Source: Adiantum capillus-veneris
Lineage: Eukaryota; Streptophyta; Polypodiopsida; Polypodiales; Pteridaceae
DNA: 64,000 nucleotides
Direction of reading: 5' to 3'
NCBI GenBank assembly: GCA_014529385.2
Contig: CM043953.1
Coordinates: 115,978,049-116,042,048 of the forward strand
A program made the translations under genes and the position numbers. Below the pieces are notes generated by a model. It searched no databases. It saw only the letters and a list, made by a program, of their open reading frames with translations, and was not told the DNA's origin. This document shows, piece after piece, positions 36,881 through 48,189 of the stretch (positions within the stretch are counted from its first letter, which is position 1; every line of letters starts with the position of its first letter).

Positions 36881-37238
36881 ATGATAGGGTGCAATGATGA
36901 GAGAAATGGGAGTTTGGAAGGGAAAAAAGGTATTTTTGATGTTAGAGTAGGTTGGGGGAGAGTTTTTGAGGGAAAAAGGTCACTTTTGAGACTTTTAGAA
37001 AAAGTCTACTTTTGGGTTTTTTTGACCCACGGATTTGCTTTTGGGGGTCCAACTGCAAGAGTAAACCAAGTTTAGTCCCACCTCCTCGTCTTTCCCCCCT
37101 CCCTTCTCTCTAAGGACAAGATTTCAAATAGGGGGACATAGAGGGTCCCCCTTACTCTTTTCTAGGGGTGGCTAATATCACCACCCTCTTCCCATTGGTC
37201 CCTCCTTAAGCTTTCCTTAATCAAAAGGGCCTTTGGAG

Positions 37239-37259
37239 AGTCCACATTTTTCCTAATGA
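37239..37259 (-). repeat. right terminal inverted repeat
   Basis: Perfect inverse of 28918-28938. Confidence 0.85.
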
Positions 37260-38376
37260 TTAGTAACATGTGAGTGGGCCGTGATTGGGTCCCAAAGTTT
37301 TGCCACGTCCTGTGCCTCTGTCCCTTGTTGGGATGGTTTCTACATGAGTTTGGACCTCAACTTGATTCACTGCAATAGACCTATTGCGCATGTTGTACCT
37401 GCAATTGGATGTGTTGTGTAGTCCTCACGGAGATGTCCTTCTTGCTTACATTGAGAACAAAAAATGTATTTTTTGCTCTTCTCTTGCTTTATTTTTTCAT
37501 TTCATCAAGAAGGTCTATGATTTTGTCTTTCCACTTTCTTTTACCTTTTTCTTCCTTCTTGGACTTTTCATGCTTTTCATTGTTAGATTCACTTGGAGTT
37601 TTTCAAATTGATTCTCATTTTTGACTTGTTTGGTGGTCACAGCAGCATGACATTCCGGGTTGATTCCTCTTATGAACCATTTCGCTACTTGTTTGATGGA
37701 TGGTTGTAACGGTTGTTCTATTCTTTGTGTCATGCTTAGCATTTTTGTTGCATATGCTTTTACATCCATTTCTTTTTTGCTTTAATTCTTTCATCTTGTC
37801 GCATAGCTGGATACTGGACTTCTCTTCTCGGAACCTTTTGAGAAAGGCATTCCTAGCCCCTTTGTATGTTTCAAAGTGATTAGCGGGGTACCTAGCATTC
37901 CATTCAATGGTTTTTTTGTTGAAGGTGTTAATGAATGTGTCACGTTTGATTTTTGATAGCTTGGGCACAGTTATAGCAGGGTCGCAAGGCCTAGCTACCT
38001 TCCAATATTACTCAACTTGTGTGACATGGATATCTGCATCTTGAGATTCCTTTCTTGAATATGGAAATGTTTTTACCTAAATTTTCCATCTTTCTTATTC
38101 TTCTTTGTTGCTGTTGTAGGGCTTGTTGTAGTAGCTGTGGTTGCTGTAGGTGATGGGGTTGGGGTGAACAAGGTAAAAATTGGGATATTGTTGAAGTGCG
38201 ATTGTCTTTTGACAATGGCTTTGGGTTTGAATTTCCAGCTTGTTTAGTTGTGTTGTGAGAAAGCTCAACAAGATTTCCAATGTGTTGTTGCTTGCCTTCA
38301 AAGCTCCACTAAACACAGCTCCATGAGTGACAACTCTATCCCTAATATGTCTGTCTAGATAGATTACCCGCTCTAG

Positions 38377-38430
<54 letters not shown>

Positions 38431-38470
38431 ACATGCATGAATGCTGGAAAAGTTGAAGTTACCCAACAAT
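37260..38470 (-). pseudogene. family-D Ty3 gag, interrupted by the TIR element
   Basis: Read from 38470 down: an N-terminal part with an (AG)n-encoded Arg-Glu run, then VVTHGAVFSGALKASNN, a Tyr/Asn/Pro-rich stretch, and a capsid-like domain (KRDTFINTFNKKTIEWNARY, then FETYKGARNAFLKRFREE, 37968-37830). Then come a Lys-rich linker and a zinc knuckle CSQCKQEGHLRED-Y at ~37455-37410, whose last Cys is changed to Tyr. The reading runs to ~37265 (TLGPNHGPLTCY) and is cut by the right end of the TIR element. The continuation, including protease, is at 28917 downwards. Confidence 0.75.
38378..38430. repeat. (CT)n microsatellite
   Basis: About 50 bp of pure CT, in the same relative place as the CT tract at 20936-20964 in the related copy. 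Confidence 0.95.
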
Positions 38471-38599
38471 AGATATGACTAGAAGACAGTTGCTAAACAC
38501 AATATCAAAGTCCTTAACATTGCTTGAGCTCAGTACATAGTTCTCTCATGAAATTCTTAAATACAAAGAGGTTTCTCTAGATAGCTCACTGCTTTCCAC

Positions 38600-38830
38600 T
38601 GTTGCCAACCCTACACCCAAAAGTCACTCTCTTTTTTATACCTATGCTGATCACCTTGTCCACTACCTTCTTGGCTTAGATTGTTCTTGGCTTGGATCGT
38701 TGCAAGCTCATGCCTCCACTCTTCTCCCGGCCATTTCTTATGTGCGCCCTTCTTTAGCTTTTGGCCCCTCTGACTCCAAGGCACCTCCCGCTCAAGAGCC
38801 TCATCCGTTCTCACACGAGTGCCCATACTT
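38600..38830 (-). pseudogene. C-terminal tail of the family-D coiled-coil ORF
   Basis: TDEALEREVPWSQRGQKLKK, then HKKWPGEEW and NNLSQEGSGQGDQHRYKKES, homologous to 21387-21180. Here it is joined directly to the start of a family-D LTR, so the rest of the LTR, the primer site and the helical part of the ORF have been deleted. Confidence 0.65.
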
Positions 38831-38954
38831 GGCTGACCAAACTTAAATCCTTATCTATTTAAAGTTGTGGTGCACCACTCATTGGCAATCACCCAATCAT
38901 ATAATCCTACATACACATGACCAACAAGCTCAACCTATGACTACAACAACACCA
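38831..38954 (-). repeat. family-D LTR, first ~125 bp
   Basis: Matches 58985-59101 (TTAAATCCTTATCTATTT, ATTGGCAATCACCCAATCA, AACAACACCA). On the minus strand this is the LTR start, TGGTGTTGTTGTAG. Both copies are followed by AATGA on the plus strand. Confidence 0.75.
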
Positions 38955-38959
38955 AATGA

Positions 38960-40776
38960 GGCAAGCTTTTCCATGCATGGGAACCCCCCCATATATTTTT
39001 TCCCTTTTACCAAAATATTTCCCATTATATAAGTTACTTTTGATTTTTTCTTCCTTTTTCACAAACGTTTTAGCCTTTATTAAATAAATAAGACTTATGC
39101 TAATCAATCACGATGTAGCATAAATAAATAAGCTTTCTTTGTTGATCTCTCTTTTGACCTTAAATATTAAATATATATAAAGTACATTATATATTTTAGT
39201 ATTTTCTAATATATTTTTCATGTATGTATATTATTCCACCCTACCAAATAATTTATTCACTAGTTTTCATTTTCAAACCTCAACCCCACTTTCAAATTTC
39301 AATAATACCTCCATCTAGATGATTGCCAATCTTTTCAAAACTCTAGGTCATGTTTTCATACACATGAAGGAGCTTACACTTGAAGGCAAGAGAGAAGTCC
39401 ACTCAAAGAGGACCACCAAAAGACTTTTACAGCCACAAATAATACATTATTTGGCTAAATTTATTAAGTAAAGAAGAACCCCGAATCTGAAGGAGCGTTC
39501 CACATGAAAGATGTAGCTTGTGATCTCAACTTTTAGCTCAAATTTTTTCAGAATTTTTGGAGTTATGAACGCGGAGCTATGATTTTTGTAGTGGACCCCA
39601 ATTTTCTCATGTAATGGTGACACAGGCCATCCCTAGTTTTCTTCCCTCTAGAATGGCTATGGTTCTACAAGTGTTCAAGCATGATTACAAGAGACAAGGA
39701 TCTCTTAATGAGGTCTTGGCAAGTCTAGAGTGATTCTATCACAATTTTTGGAGGATCCATCCTCATCAACAAATATCCACCTTCGACAACCTCTCTTATA
39801 ATTTTCTTACCTCTCTCTTCTCTTCCTAATAAGCTTATGTCTAGCCAAAGCTAGAATATTGTAAATATTTCCTATCCTCTACATCCTACCCACATTCTCT
39901 CTTCTTCTCTCTCTATTGACTCTCGTATTTTAAATAATGAGGAGACAAGATGGGAGCCACAGTCACATGCACCCCATTTTCCTAGTCACCAAAGTGGGAC
40001 ACTCACTTCAATTAGAAATATTGCTAAATTCTATCCTCCTTCCCTATATAAGGAGGCCATGAGAGCTCACCATGGAACGAAAAACACACACAACATCATC
40101 GAAGAATACACTATGCATTGTGTGCCTAGTGCACACACACACACACCCACACCATCACCATCACCGCAATCACCATGCTCGTCTTGAGCATGACCTCTAC
40201 ACCCTTGGGCTATGGAAGATGAATGGCAGCTAAATGAAGGATGATGGCCATATCCCTCGTGTGAGTCTTCGCCATCAACTCCCACCTATCCGCCATGTGC
40301 TCTACCACTCTCTCCCCTCTCATTCCCATACCCTATGCTCCCCATTAAGTCGCCTTATTCTCTAAATAGAGCTTGAGGTTTTGTGAGTATGTTTTCCTGC
40401 AATGTTTTGCCCATGTGAGGTGTGCGGAATCACCACCTAGTCTTGTGTTTGGAGTGAGCTTGTGTATGTGTGAAGGGTGTGCGGATTCGCCATCCTTCTG
40501 TGGTGCCTAAGTACTAAGCGGCAATACCCCCTCCCTCTCTCTCTGTCTCTCTCTGTCTCTCACTTGATCTCATTTCCCTTCCTCTTCATCATTATTCCCA
40601 AGCATCCATCTCTCTTGGATGAAAACTTTGTTATGGTGGTGTGTTGTTTGCGTCCTAGCCGCTGAAGCTAGGTGGTGCCCCCTGTTTGCTTTACCATGAC
40701 AGGCTCAAGGCGTGCCATTCGGTCCCCGGTGTTTTAGAGGCCTTCGGGGTTCGGGGTTCGCTTTGCTCCCTTCATT
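38960..40776 (+). repeat. 5' LTR of a plus-strand Tat-type Ty3 element
   Basis: Ends at ...CTCCCTTCA directly before the primer site at 40777. Related, reversed, to the LTR at 54328-56925: both carry CTCAAATTTTTTCA, GAATTTTTGGAGTTATG and GTGGACCCCA (39540-39600 versus 56020-56090), and (C/T)CACTAAAAGACTTTT. The left boundary is uncertain. Contains an (AC)n run near 40130 and CT-rich tracts (40530-40562). Confidence 0.65.
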
Positions 40777-40796
40777 TGGTGCCCCCACTGAGGACC
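40777..40796 (+). other. putative primer binding site of the Tat element
   Basis: TTGGTGCCCCCACTGAGGAC after the LTR end. The same string occurs inverted at 54305-54326 in the minus-strand Tat element, also directly inside its LTR. The complement ends in ...GCACCA, consistent with a tRNA 3' end; the tRNA is not identified. Confidence 0.65.
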
Positions 40797-40848
40797 TTTT
40801 AATGAAACCATTCAGTTTACAAGACTGAAACCGCTAAACTATTGTGAA

Positions 40849-41313
40849 TGGGTGAATGGCTAGCAGGATTTGCTAATTGGACGACAGAAGAAGAAGAGCT
40901 CCAAGCACAACTAGACGAACTCTGCATCTCCATCGAAGCTTGAGTGCTAGGCGTAACGGTAATCGATTTGCAGTGGGAGAGTCAACCAACACGCCAAACC
41001 CAGTGGATATACATAGGCCAAGTGCCAAGAAGAGGAAGGAGAAGGTCGAAACAATGTCCGCAACCTACAACCAACCCACAACAACAAAATGGAAGGAGCT
41101 CTACAAAATAGAGAATCAACACTATTCTACTTTGAGAATCGGGTAACTCAAGTCACCGAGGTAATTATCTCAGTCAGTTTTCAAGTCGCACCTGATGCTG
41201 CAGCACAGATAACGGAATCATTGGCTCACACTCTCACTAGAGAAACTAGGGATCTACTGAGTTTGTTTCAGGAAAGAACACCACCCTCTCCCACAAGCTT
41301 GGACAGTGACTAA
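40849..41313 (+). pseudogene. Tat leader coding remnants upstream of the conserved small ORF
   Basis: ATG at 40849 opens a short acidic frame (MGEWLAGFANWTTEEEELQA). Other frames continue with a basic Lys/Arg stretch (HRPSAKKRKEKVE) and then TRETRDLLSLFQERTPPSP, ending at 41313. The pieces lie in different frames and may be one decayed protein upstream of gag. Some Tat/Ogre elements have an ORF before gag; homology to it is not shown. Confidence 0.35.
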
Positions 41314-41330
41314 GCACCTCTAAGCTTCAC

Positions 41331-41549
41331 ATGAATCAATACAACCTACCTCAAGACAGATCACACATACCAACACGTGTACGCTCAATCAAGGTAATAT
41401 TGGATTTGAAGGCTCACTACCAGCACGTCATTGAAACCATGCTGGGTGGGGAGCGGTTTTTGGAGGTTCTGGCATCAGATCAACCATTTGTCTTACCTTT
41501 GGTACAAGGCAATGTACCGTTTGAAGTTTTAATCTATGTCCTAGTATAA
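41331..41549 (+). CDS. conserved ~70-residue leader ORF (LORF) of Tat element
   Basis: A 72-codon frame between primer site and gag, start MNQYNLPQD. It aligns over its full length with two tandem ORFs in the minus-strand Tat element (54250-54038 and 54016-53798). The shared pattern is (V/I)x(I/V), K, FQ/YQ, G-x2-R-x2-E(I/V)xAS-x2-P-(F/V)-(I/V)-LPL-(I/V), ending in I-(F/Y)-(V/I)-L. It has no Cys, no signal peptide and no known domain that I recognise. All three are open despite the surrounding decay. Function unknown: it could be a small protein or an uncleared leader domain. Confidence 0.6.
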   Translation: MNQYNLPQDRSHIPTRVRSIKVILDLKAHYQHVIETMLGGERFLEVLASDQPFVLPLVQGNVPFEVLIYVLV

Positions 41550-41633
41550 GAGAGTATACACCCCTCCTTGTAAAGAAGAAAAAAAACTTTTGCAAGCTAA
41601 GCAATGTGTCTTTCTAGCTCTCTCTCAGTAATC

Positions 41634-41729
41634 ATGGCAAGTGTAGCATTTCCAACATTTAAAGGAAAGAAGGGGGAGGATTTGGTAACAGACTTCCTAG
41701 ATGATTTTGAAGTAGCATGTGTAGTGAGC
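41634..41729 (+). pseudogene. truncated Tat gag N-terminus
   Basis: MASVAFPTFKGKKGEDLVTD then FLDDFEVAC, a typical Ty3 gag beginning. The homologous frame in the minus-strand Tat starts MESQRQMFGYPLFFGEPGED at ~53713. After ~30 residues the similarity ends and unrelated sequence follows, so the rest of this element is missing or was displaced by the block at 41.7-57.6 kb. Confidence 0.6.
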
Positions 41730-41979
41730 CTTCTCCATATCTCTATGAATTTCTCCTTGTGCACCTTTCTCAGATCACTCTACAATCCCCTGTGCACGCT
41801 TCTTATCTTTAGCTATAGATAGAAACCTAAGAAATAGCCCAAGGAATGCAGCCCGACAAGTCTCCCCCACAAAGGTATGTCACCTCTCTCTGTCTCTCTC
41901 TATGTTGTGTACAACGGACCTGTATGTGTAGTAGAGTATTGAGGTGTGGATATATTGAGTAATGAATATGGATTTATTC

Positions 41980-44900
41980 TTTTCAGTGATAGAAGTTTCA
42001 ACCTCCTCCCAAAATCAACTTCTTTGTTCACCCTAAGGATGTGGAGGTTTCATTAAAGGCATTCTGCACGACAAAGGAGGATTTTCACAGGGAATATGGG
42101 TTAAGTCTTGAGGGGAAAGATGTTAGGAAGTTGAAAGATGCAGATGTGCCCATATCTGACTGGATGAAAGTTTTCATGTGTCTTCCAGTGAAGGAGAAAA
42201 AAGTGCCGATAAAAACAGCAAGGCCGGATCACTACAAGGCACTCTACCAGCTCTACAAGTAGGTGTATCAATCCAAACCACCAAACTATCTGCTGGGAGT
42301 CAAGTTTGCATGTAGATATTTTTATTTTGTATGCAAAGGTCTGGTAAAGTAGGCTGAGTTTGCATCTGAGGTGGTGAAGAATGTGACCAATGAAGGTCAC
42401 TTAGATAGAAAAAGAGAACAATGGAAGTTAGAGACTTCCCAAGTATCCATAGGAACCCCAAGTGGTTCTGCCATCTCGTTAGTGAATACCCCATTCGGAA
42501 GTACACCAGCAGAAAGTGGGCTTTTTGCGACTACTCAGTTTACGTTTAGTGTTGAAGTATCCACTTCCTTGCAAGAACTACTTGTTGAGGTTACAAAATC
42601 TCATGACAATGTATCAGTCGAGTGTCAAAAGGCTAAGGATTCTATGGTCAAATCTGTTGTTGATGTGCACCCTTGCGAGGGTGCCCTTGACACAATCCAA
42701 ATTCACTTCCCTGAAGATGCCAATGTACCAATAGGCTTGCTTGACAGCCTCCAAGAAACATTTGACCAAGAAAAAGCCTCCCTATAGCAGGCACAGGTAT
42801 GCTTTTAACTCCATCTGATTGTAGTATAATCCTTGCAAAGTACTAGTTTGGATGTACAATATACTATAGTCTATATACTATTGTGGAATGATTACACAAT
42901 AATACCTATAAAGTAGATTGATTACTATAAATAATAGTAACATACCTGCAAATTAACGGTTGCAATACCGGTATTGGTATTCTATTGGTGAACATGTTAC
43001 TTTAAGTTCTATCAATGATCACAATAGTGGTATGAAAGCAACATAATACAGGTATAACAACAAAATAATACCGATGTAGTAACAAAACATAACAGTAGTT
43101 TAACACTAAAGTAACGGTATGATTATAATAACCATATTGTACTGAAACTCTAATAGTAAAAATGGTATTATAAGTTTTACAATACCGGTATTATGGCTCT
43201 ATCATACCGGGATTACATCCTAATGGTATGATTACATCTTACCGGTATGGTTATATCCTACCGATATGATTATATCGTACTGGTATGGTTACATCCAACC
43301 GGTATGGTTAGATCCGACCGATATGATTACACCCTAACGGTATGATAAAATCCAACCAGTTTGATGTTATCCTTCCGGTATAATGTGATCCTACCGGTAT
43401 GATGTTACCGGATGTTATCCTATCGGTATGATGTTTTACTATCCAGTATAATAACATCATACTGGTGGGATAACATCATACCGGCAAGATGTAATCATAC
43501 CGGTATGATAACATTATTAGATCGATTTCAAGCATTCATACCGATTTTATACTTGTTTGACATTGTCTGATAATAGAGGTATCTTGCCTACAGGAAGAAT
43601 CATCCAAATGCTTGGAGCGTGAGGAAACCTTTGGTCTCTGTGTCACGTTTGTGACAGACATGATTAGTCAACCAGTGCTACCTGAAACCATAGTCTTGCC
43701 TCCACGAGTTTTAGCTCTTGGACATAGTGTTGTTCTCATTGATGTGTGCAATGCTTGTGGTGTAAAAATTCATGATCACAATCGCTCAAGCCATGTTGTT
43801 CTATTGCCTTGTTCACATGTATACCATGCATTTTGCTATGCTCACTTGGCTGAGAAAGGAAAGTGCCTGCTTAAGGATTGCCCCAGAGTTATTTCTGCAG
43901 AAGACCAATCCCTTCTAAAGAAGAAGGCACTTGAACCATGCTCAATAACAGGTGAGAAAATTGTTTCAACGGGTAAGAAACACACCATTTTTTAAATCAG
44001 GTGGTTGATTTTTGTCTTCTTTGATGTTTTTTCAGAGTCAAGCTGCTTCAGAAGTACTGTCGGTAAAGACACAGGAAACGATGTAGTGACGCCTGCATAC
44101 AAGACACCTGTGGAGGTTTTGATTGATGAAAGTGTCCCTGTTTTTTCAAAGTCAAGTTGCTTTAGAACTACTACCGGTAAAGACACAGGGAACAATGCAG
44201 TGACGCCTGCATAGAAGACACCTGTGGAGGTTTTGCTTGATGAAAGTGTCCCTGGTAATGCTGAGAGACCTGTTTTGGAAACACCAGAAGAAGAACAAAA
44301 CTTTGAGGTGAAGGAGCAGAGTACGATTGGTGCTGAAGGGAAAACCCAGAATGAGGAAGATGATGTGTTGCTAGACACTGGCGTATAGGCGACAAGATCA
44401 AAGACCCCGAGAAAACGTGAACAATGTGGCAAGAGTAAGTTTTTTCATTGATTAAGGCTCTAATAAGTGATCTTTTGTTGCACAGCTTTCTAAAGTTGAT
44501 GGTTGTGTAGATGTCAGGCTGGAGGGAAGTCCCGAGGAGACCCTTGCTCAACATATGAGAAAGGCAAAATAAAAATAAAAATCGAGAAGACTGCAGATGA
44601 GAAGCCTGAAATGAAGCAAAAAAGCAAGGAAGAGGAAGAGACCCAGGGGTAGTCAGAAGAGGAGATGGACATAGAAGACACTAAGGAGATGCAGAATACC
44701 GGCAGAAGTTTTGACCCTGAACCCAGAGCCTGCAAAAGATTATAGTTTGCCTCCCCTATGTTTCTTTTTATGTAACCACTTCTGAAATTAATATAACTTT
44801 CTTTCCCATTTGACGTCTCTTTCATCTTGTGCCTAATTTTTGAACATTGTGTATTTTTATTGTATGATTTCAATCTGTAGATATGTCCTAATTGCATATT

Positions 44901-45793
44901 TAAATTTGAGTCTTGTGTAATTTTGCATCTGCAGATATGTTTTCAGTTGAAGAATGGCGCCTTGCAGATAGGTTTAGGGCTGACAAGCATAATGGCAGGG
45001 CTGACATTCGTGTAATATGGAATTGGGTGTTGTCTCCTCCAGTGTAAGTGTTTCCTCTATGGTATAGACTGATTAAAAGAATCCCACTGATATGGCCAAG
45101 GCCACCACCCCCGTTGAGCATCTAGCATAGGGTTCTCATTTTGGACCTAAATGGCTTACTGTTAAAGAAATTTAATGTAAATGATGGTGAAGAATTGCCC
45201 TACTGGCCGGAAATGTTCCATGCTGTTGAAGGGGATGCACAGTTTTGGGTAAGGCCCAATGCAGAAGTGTTTTTGAATTTTTGTTTCAGATGGTTCGAAG
45301 TGTAGATATGGAGATGCTGTAGGTTTGAGAATCTCAAACGTACGCTAGCGACAATGTTCCCAGACCACCACAAAAGATTCAATAGAGTAGTAAGTCAGGC
45401 GCAGTGCACAAGGGCCCCTTTTAAAATGGGCAAGACAGATAAACCGGTGTTCCACTAGAATCTCAAAAATTTTCCTGGTTTACCACCTGACATACTTATC
45501 TTTGATGATTCTGGATATCACCTAATGTTTGTTACATTCGGGTCATTTCTTGTGTTTCCCAAGCTAGAAAAGCAGTCTAAAGAAGTGCGCCCCTGTTTTC
45601 TGTCAACCACTGTCATAAACTGGCTGGCACACTGTTTGATCTCTAAGGACAGAATTGAGTATACAAAGAGGACTGTAGTTTGTGAAGACAGACAACCTGA
45701 CGACACCTATGTGTGTCATGAATATTGGAAATGGCGGATTGGATTTTTCCAGAACAAAGGAACAAATATGTTTTGTAAAACAAAAGCTTCATA
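41980..45793 (+). pseudogene. multi-exon gene with RING-H2-like finger and FCP1/NIF-like phosphatase domain
   Basis: Exon A (about 41993-42796) has FFVHPKDVEVSLKAF and a Thr/Ser-rich stretch. Intron 42797-43593 (GTATGC...CTACAG) is filled by a minisatellite. Exon B (43594-43951) encodes a RING-H2-like finger, C-x2-C...CSHVYHAFC...C-x4-C (~43748-43890). Exon C (from 44036) has a tandem GKDTGN-VTPA repeat and acidic sequence. An exon at 44938-45044 has FSVEEWRLADRFRAD. After intron 45045-45130 the frame gives VVLILDLNGLLLKK and VRPNAEVFLNFCFRWFEV, then ILIFDDSGYH: the FCP1/NIF (HAD-type) phosphatase pattern with D-L-N-G where active enzymes have DxDxT. Splices join in phase, but eight in-frame TAG codons and a frameshift in a T6 run (45419) break it. 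It is convergent with the transposase-like gene. Confidence 0.6.
42850..43560. repeat. intronic minisatellite built on TACCGGTATGATTA
   Basis: Several dozen diverged copies of ~14-18 bp units around the palindromic core ATACCGGTAT, in both orientations in the distal half. It fills most of an intron of the RING/FCP1-like gene. Related ACC(A/G)GTA units recur at 46217, 46348 and in the intron at 48190-49110. Confidence 0.8.
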
Positions 45794-45956
45794 AAGTCTG
45801 TGAAGTGGGAGACTTTTGTCGATGTATTTTTTTGTCGATGGATGTAAATGGAGAATTACTTAGCCTTTTTGTCACTCAATGTAACAGAATTCATGTATAA
45901 TACATTTACAAGCAAGTTTCACGAAAATACGTTGTATTTTGTATTTGAAGTAGGAG

Positions 45957-45966
45957 AGAGGGAGAG

Positions 45967-46041
<75 letters not shown>
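45957..46041. repeat. (GA)n microsatellite
   Basis: About 70 bp of AG repeats some 170 bp downstream of the plus-strand gene's stop. Confidence 0.95.
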
Positions 46042-46042
<1 letters not shown>

Positions 46043-46886
46043 CTGATTAGGGTTTTTCAGAGAGTGCATCTTCTGGCAAAGGAGGAGGAGAAGCAGGCAA
46101 CAAGAGGGTTAGAGTGGACTCATAGAAGCACATGGATTTTGCTATGTCCAGTCCTTTTGGTGGTGGGCGACCTGGTCGTGTGAAAAAATGAGAAGAGTCA
46201 AATAGGGACTTGTATGATACCGGTATGATACCAAGAAGTGACTGGTTTCAAATACAGTTTAGTTTACAATTAAAGGCAGAGTTAGAGAAAGGGATTCTCC
46301 CATCATGTTTGTACTATTATTGTACTTATACTATAATCTCCAACTTGTATGGTACCAGTACAAAACCATTAAATTGCCGCTTCAAATTGTCATCATCGTC
46401 TTCCCCTTCTTTTGTACGCTCCAAATTAAGGTATGTCCAGAAAGGAATGTGTGACTTGCTCACACATCTCCTCCACTTTTCCTGTTTACATGCACTACAT
46501 AAATAAGACAGTGAACGTGTTCTCAAAGCAGTTGTATCATGCTCTAAATATGCAAAAATAGAGTGCATTGAGCGGGTATTTTTTACATCCTTCACATCCC
46601 AATTTTTTTCCCTTTTGACATCTCCCAATTCAATCACCCAAAAAATCCTGCTTACATACTGGGCCTGGGATGCATAGGTGGCTATCGCACTATCTGACAA
46701 GGTCCGTCTCAATAATGCCACAACGTCTATAGCACAGTCTATCTTTGGGCAGTTTGGCTGCAATTGGTATTGAGTTAAAGACCTTTTTATCATTGCTTCC
46801 GCACCTTCATGTTCTCCCTTACCATGGCCGGATCCAAAAAAGTTCCAAGACATTTTCCATCCCGTAAAAACACTGTATCTGCATTT

Positions 46887-47031
46887 TATTCAATGGATAG
46901 AATAAGATTAATATACTCTTGGCACGATAAAATTACCAAAAAAAAACACGTATTATAATATTCAATGGATAGAAGAAGATTAATATACTCTTGGCACGAT
47001 AAAATTACCAAAAAAAAACACGTGTTATAAT
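46887..47031. repeat. tandem duplication of a ~73 bp unit
   Basis: ATTCAATGGATAGAA...CACGTATTATAAT occurs twice in a row with about two differences, inside the last intron of the transposase-like gene. Confidence 0.85.
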
Positions 47032-48189
47032 AGTACTGATGTTATACAAGCATTTTATTACAACTTTAATGCCAATATTATAGGTCTCTATATTAAAACC
47101 ACCTTCAAGTAATGTTTTTTAGAACATGGTATACCTTGCAAGGAAATAGAATGGTCTTCTTGCTTTGAATTGTGAGGCTGCTCCATCAGACCATACCCAA
47201 TGACGCCTTATGTTTAGACCAAGTTGCTTTAGCCATTCTGCATGTTTCAGAAAACAGTGTTGAAAAAAATGTGTGTCATGTTCCTTGTCATCTGAAATAA
47301 AGAAGTGAATTGTCTTGTGGATGTCACCTGCATAATATAAAAATCATAAATTATTGAAGAGCTTAATACAAAAGAAATAATACTAATCTAGGGTGAAGTC
47401 ATTACCTGCAATTCAAAAATATGTTATGTGCACAAAAATAGTTACTTGACTTGAATACCTGTGCATGGACTGAATCTCATTTTGTTCTTTGAAACTATAA
47501 TTTTCAGCAAAGTCAACAACTGACACAACAACATCTTCTCGAAAGCTCTGTATACATTCCTTATATTGTTCTGCTTGCCATCTATACACAAAATTATGTA
47601 TTATGTATTTCTTAATATGGTCTTTGAACATTACTAAGAGATCCTGGCATGATATTTCCTTATGCGACAAGACTTTCCTTTTATTCTTCTTACCGTCACG
47701 CACAGTTTCTACTTCTAGGTCCTCAAAATCTTCACCACAATCTTTTTTAACAGTAAATGTAGCCTCTGCAGCACAAAAATATAACTTAGCCGGGCCACAC
47801 CTTTTACATTGACCACTCAAGCAGGCAAGGGCATGGAAGGTGGACGTATCTGATTTTGGACACAGTATAGAGTCCAATAAGGCTGTTACACACTTGATGG
47901 AGTTTTTTGGTGCCTTCCATCCACCATTGTCTTTGCATATGTTGCATTGACATCGGCAAGCTTTTCCATGCAGACCAAATACAAAACTTCTCATGTGATT
48001 TATGGCATCCTTTAGGAAGGACATTTGAACATGTGAAATGCAGCAGCAAGTATATTGGTCTCTCAATTTCCGCACAAAATATGGCTTCATGTACTCAAAC
48101 GCACGCTGCCTTATTACAATTTTAGGGTATTGTTCTTTGAAGTTGAGAAAGAGCTCCACCTACAATGAAAAACATATATATGGTTAAAG

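Larger units (their letters stand above)
28918..37259. mobile_element. 8342 bp TIR element with two convergent genes, unrecognised family
   Basis: The ends are perfect 21 bp inverted repeats (28918-28938 and 37239-37259; outer bases TCATTAGGAAAAATGTGG). Weaker similarity runs to about 55 bp (GGCC...AAGG...GCTTAAG). The flanks are two halves of one minus-strand family-D Ty3 element (gag to the right, protease/RT to the left), so it inserted into that element. No clear target-site duplication: outside the repeats the left flank ends CTCAC and the right begins TTAGT. Inside, a plus-strand gene (29405-33001) and a minus-strand gene (~36880-33943) point at each other. Both carry stops, so this copy looks inactive. 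Confidence 0.75.

Noticed and set aside
28900-37275. A target-site duplication for the two-gene TIR element (GTTACTAA versus GTGAGGAA read on the minus strand)
   Set aside because: Only 5 of 8 bases agree and the alignment depends on where the repeat is taken to end, so I do not claim it.
41980-45793. U-to-C RNA editing as the explanation for internal TAG codons
   Set aside because: That editing is known from organelles of some land plants. The introns, transposon context and nuclear repeats here speak for nuclear DNA, where such editing is not established.
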